Positions 61,601-64,000 of a DNA stretch of 64,000 nt are shown piece by piece. Both the position numbers and the translations under genes were made by a program. The number at the start of each line of letters is the position of its first letter. Position 1 is the stretch's first letter. The stretch comes from Bugula neritina. Its lineage: Eukaryota > Bryozoa > Gymnolaemata > Cheilostomatida > Bugulidae. Below the pieces are notes generated by a model. It was not told the DNA's origin, searched no databases, and saw only the letters and a list, made by a program, of their open reading frames with translations. The stretch covers positions 12,146,698-12,210,697 of the forward strand of contig OZ037765.1 in assembly GCA_964035545.1 (NCBI GenBank), given 5' to 3'.

Positions 61601-63815
61601 CTCTATAAAAAACATTTTTGTCCATAACTACATGTTCAAAGTTGAGATAGTTTTTGTACGTGGATACTGTTAAAGATTACATCATATTCCGTACACACTG
61701 AATGAACAATAAAATTTATATTATTTATACAGTTGTAATAGAAATTTTACTTGACTGTTTTTGACCATGCACATAGAACAGCAGACAGTTATGCCATGTA
61801 ATTTTAGTTAAAATTAAATGCTTAGTTTCACTACAAGGAAAGATTAGAAAGGTTATAGACTACAGAAATACACCTGACCGTGCTTGCAGCAGGCTTAGTG
61901 ATGACCCATAAAACTAAGTTTGCAATTGATATAGCTCAGTGAGAAGGTACTGTAAAGAGTATAATGGAAAATCTCTTACAGTATGTACTTTGTCCAACAC
62001 ACAAATTAAGTTTTTTTTTAATTATAGAGTTACATACTGTTCAAACATAATGCTTAAATTTAAAATCAAAATTAAAAACTATCAGCAAGGAAACTAATGT
62101 GAGTTGCATTTATCACCCAAAGCCTAATAGATAGATTTTTGACAATCACAAACCGTTATTCTAATCTAATAGTGCTGTTGACTTGAGATTATGTGATAAA
62201 AACACCAAAACACCATTAAATATAACAATAAGTGAGAGAGATAAGCATGGTATTAAATCTTACTTGGACAAAATAGGTGGAAGACAATCATCTTCATATA
62301 TTTTAGCTACCATGATGTGTTTAGGATATAGGTCCGCGAAACATAACTCCAGGTTAATAGCCTTGACATCAAACGGCTAAAATACATACATAAACCATTC
62401 TATGTTTATTTTTGAGGTATCACTACAGACAATAACTAAATTGAGACAAGCATTGATTACTTTACAACAAGCCCAATTTAAAGTGAAAAAATCTAAAGAT
62501 TGGCAATGCACATATAAAATACATTACACGATAAATAGCAGGGACCTGATAAAACAAGGTTTATCTACATAAACCAAATCCCAAACATTGAGCACTATTT
62601 AAAAGCATGTAAAACCTACATTATCATATATTTCAATAAGATTTTCCATTCCATAAACTGCCTCTTGCTTTTTCAAAAAAAAACTGAAAGTGAAATTTCC
62701 TTTTCTTACCCAATCAGGATCTGAAGATTTAAAAATAAATCGGTATGACTTTTCATCAACATCTACACGTTTTGGAAATCGTTTTTTAAGTTGCGTGATT
62801 TCAGTTCTACGCAAAGCTCTCAGTTGGTGATCTGTCAGCTCCGATAACTTTTCTTCCAAAGCATTTTTAGATGAGCTTACTGGTTTATGTACTTGTCTGG
62901 CATGAAGGAAGCCACATCTAATAATAATATATATAAGCATGTATATACAATCTAACGGATTAATTTAGTATATATAGACTGAAAGATATTCAGTTATAAC
63001 AACCATGTAAATAATGAATTAAAGTTTTTTATATATTCATATTGTGCTATTTATACAAAAATTAAAAAGATGATTCAATAACAATATAGGTTTACTAGTA
63101 CTACCAGTGCTTGAGTTTATAGTACTTAAACATAATATAAATTTAGAACAATATTTGTTAACTTATGTTATGAAACTTACCTATTACCCCATTTGCAGAA
63201 ACCTGAAGCATAAAATCTGCAGGCTGGTCTACTATCCATCTTTTTATTTACTAGACTAGAACGGTTTCTTTTGTCTGCTTCTGGCAGGTGCGACAATGAA
63301 TTAGAGCTCACAACACTTGAAGGATTGTTAGAGTCAGGCTGAGAACTCTCTTTAGCGATAGCACTACCAGAATTGAACGGTGCCGAACTATTAGAGATTG
63401 GGTTTATATCTGCCATGGAAAGTTCATGGCTAAATCGACAAGCATCTCCCAAGGCACAGCCTCTTTCAGAGAAGAAAAATTTGCAAGCGACCATTTTCTT
63501 ATGCTTAGTTTTCTCTAAATTATCACTACTAGATGAGTCGATTTGAATAGAGGTTTGTGATGTCAACTGTTTAGAACTAGAAGCTAAGTCTGATCTTGGT
63601 GTGACACTGACTGTGACTTTCGGGGTAAGTCTATCACTATGATATTGATTAGGTTTCGAGCTTATAAACTCAGACTCGTTTGCGTCTTTTTCTTGAGTTT
63701 CTTGAAGAGATACAGTTGAACTTGAGCTTCTTATTTCGTGTGTTGCTGTTAAATGGCTTGTCTCTGCAGCTGAAACTAAGTTTCCAACTGTCACTGGCAC
63801 CTGCTGGTCATTCAT
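55679..63815 (-). CDS. CCCH- and CHY-type zinc-finger protein, complete, 746 aa
   Basis: Twelve exons on the minus strand: 63181-63815, 62710-62917, 62264-62376, 61199-61343, 60846-61076, 60362-60490, 60025-60246, 59475-59592, 59225-59351, 56337-56451, 56023-56132, 55679-55766. They total 2241 nt, all in phase. The N-terminus is Ser/Thr-rich and disordered. Two CCCH fingers follow (C-x8-C-x5-C-x3-H): CKFFFSERGCALGDACRFSH at about residue 110, and CRFYASGFCKWGNRC-GFLH split by the first intron. Next is an RWD-like segment (SYRFIFKSSDPDW, INLELCFADLYP). The C-terminal third has paired Cys motifs (IKCTRCK, VCDRCRS, GCLECNKE, WCISCHKK). It ends in a CHY finger with CLHYKKSFRWFRF, CCGKLYPCDKCHDEKETDHEM and MICGFCSKEQ. 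The combination occurs in little-studied eukaryotic proteins including a fission-yeast one; function is not known to me. Intron 9 (56452-59224) hosts a GPCR on the other strand. Confidence 0.9.
56723..59093 (+). CDS. Rhodopsin-family neuropeptide-type GPCR nested in an intron of the CHY-finger gene
   Basis: Exons recognised: 56723-56764 (ATG, short N-terminus with two N-glycosylation sequons, NAT and NLS), 56958 to about 57200, 57691-57824, 58187-58457, 58711-58819, 58903-59093 (TGA). All joins keep phase except the one after TM2, where the donor is uncertain and a short exon near 57639-57659 may be missing. TM1 is ILTIIICTVGIALNALNLVIA and TM2 is VYLITLSIVDGLYLICVLP. TM3 ends ...TCVWAIHRLTYIHKP, so the DRY box reads HRL. 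TM4 is KAIALATIFSSAVHVPYF and TM5 is TFLMVVTRALPILTLFITNILLL. TM6 is KLTVLLVGVICLMIIGNTPVVF and TM7 is FSLNFVVYYFMNKNF, so NPxxY lacks its proline. Overall it resembles FMRFamide/sex-peptide-type receptors of protostomes. The ligand is unknown. The whole gene lies between CHY exons 59225-59351 and 56337-56451. Confidence 0.8.
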
Positions 63816-64000
63816 TTTATAGTTGAGTAGTAGTAAAGTTGTTGCAATGAAATTGCACCACCAAAGGAAAGCGTGATGTCTTCGTAATTACTATATAAAA
63901 TTTAGTATCTGTAGAAGAAGATCTCATATTGGAAATTGCCCAAGCCCAAGTTCGAAAATAGCTTTAGAGCCGCAGTACTACGCCAGGGTACCAAAATTAG
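63816..64000. other. 5' flank of the CHY-finger gene
   Basis: Sequence upstream of the ATG at 63813-63815, presumably 5' UTR and promoter. No specific element is identified. Confidence 0.4.

Overview
The window is nuclear DNA of an intron-rich, AT-rich animal. Coding exons are short, nearly every junction is GT-AG, introns are full of (TA)n/(TG)n arrays, foldback DNA transposons, tRNA-derived SINEs and a dead LINE, and the recognisable genes are conserved metazoan families. A lophotrochozoan-like invertebrate fits best. That is an inference from the gene set and repeat style, and I cannot name the species. Most of the gene models below were built by joining exons by eye and checking that the reading phase is kept across each junction.

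Layout: (1) 184-14874, minus: N-terminal part of a B-box / coiled-coil / Tudor protein (RNF17/Qin-like organisation), running off the left edge. Its introns carry a nearly perfect 2 x 302 bp palindrome, a LINE relic and two small DNA transposons. (2) 14875-20489: intergenic, dominated by a 1.64 kb hAT-like foldback element with an exact 8-bp target-site duplication. (3) 20490-24619, minus: a complete serine incorporator (SERINC), 457 aa. (4) 24620-28263: intergenic/5' region with cryptic simple repeats and a hammerhead ribozyme motif between two (TA)n tracts. (5) 28264-34950, plus: a complete BICRA/BICRAL (GLTSCR1) homologue, 1257 aa, a non-canonical BAF chromatin-remodelling subunit. (6) 35568-43692, minus: a complete KIAA2013 homologue, 642 aa, convergent with BICRA and possibly overlapping it in the 3' UTRs. 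(7) 45796-46934, plus: an unrecognised 154-aa cysteine-bearing protein. (8) 47950-49080, minus: decayed copy of a dispersed ORF. (9) 51267-55405, plus: an unrecognised single-pass membrane protein with a basic tail. (10) 55679-63815, minus: a complete CCCH/CHY zinc-finger protein, 746 aa, whose longest intron contains on the opposite strand a neuropeptide-type GPCR (56723-59093).

There is no operon-like logic. The neighbours are unrelated housekeeping or regulatory genes: chromatin, membrane lipid, small-RNA/germline, RNA or ubiquitin-related zinc finger, and signalling. The most notable items are the hammerhead ribozyme, the large intronic palindrome inside a germline-type Tudor gene, the hAT foldback element, two neighbouring MITEs of one style, and two multi-exon genes of unknown identity.
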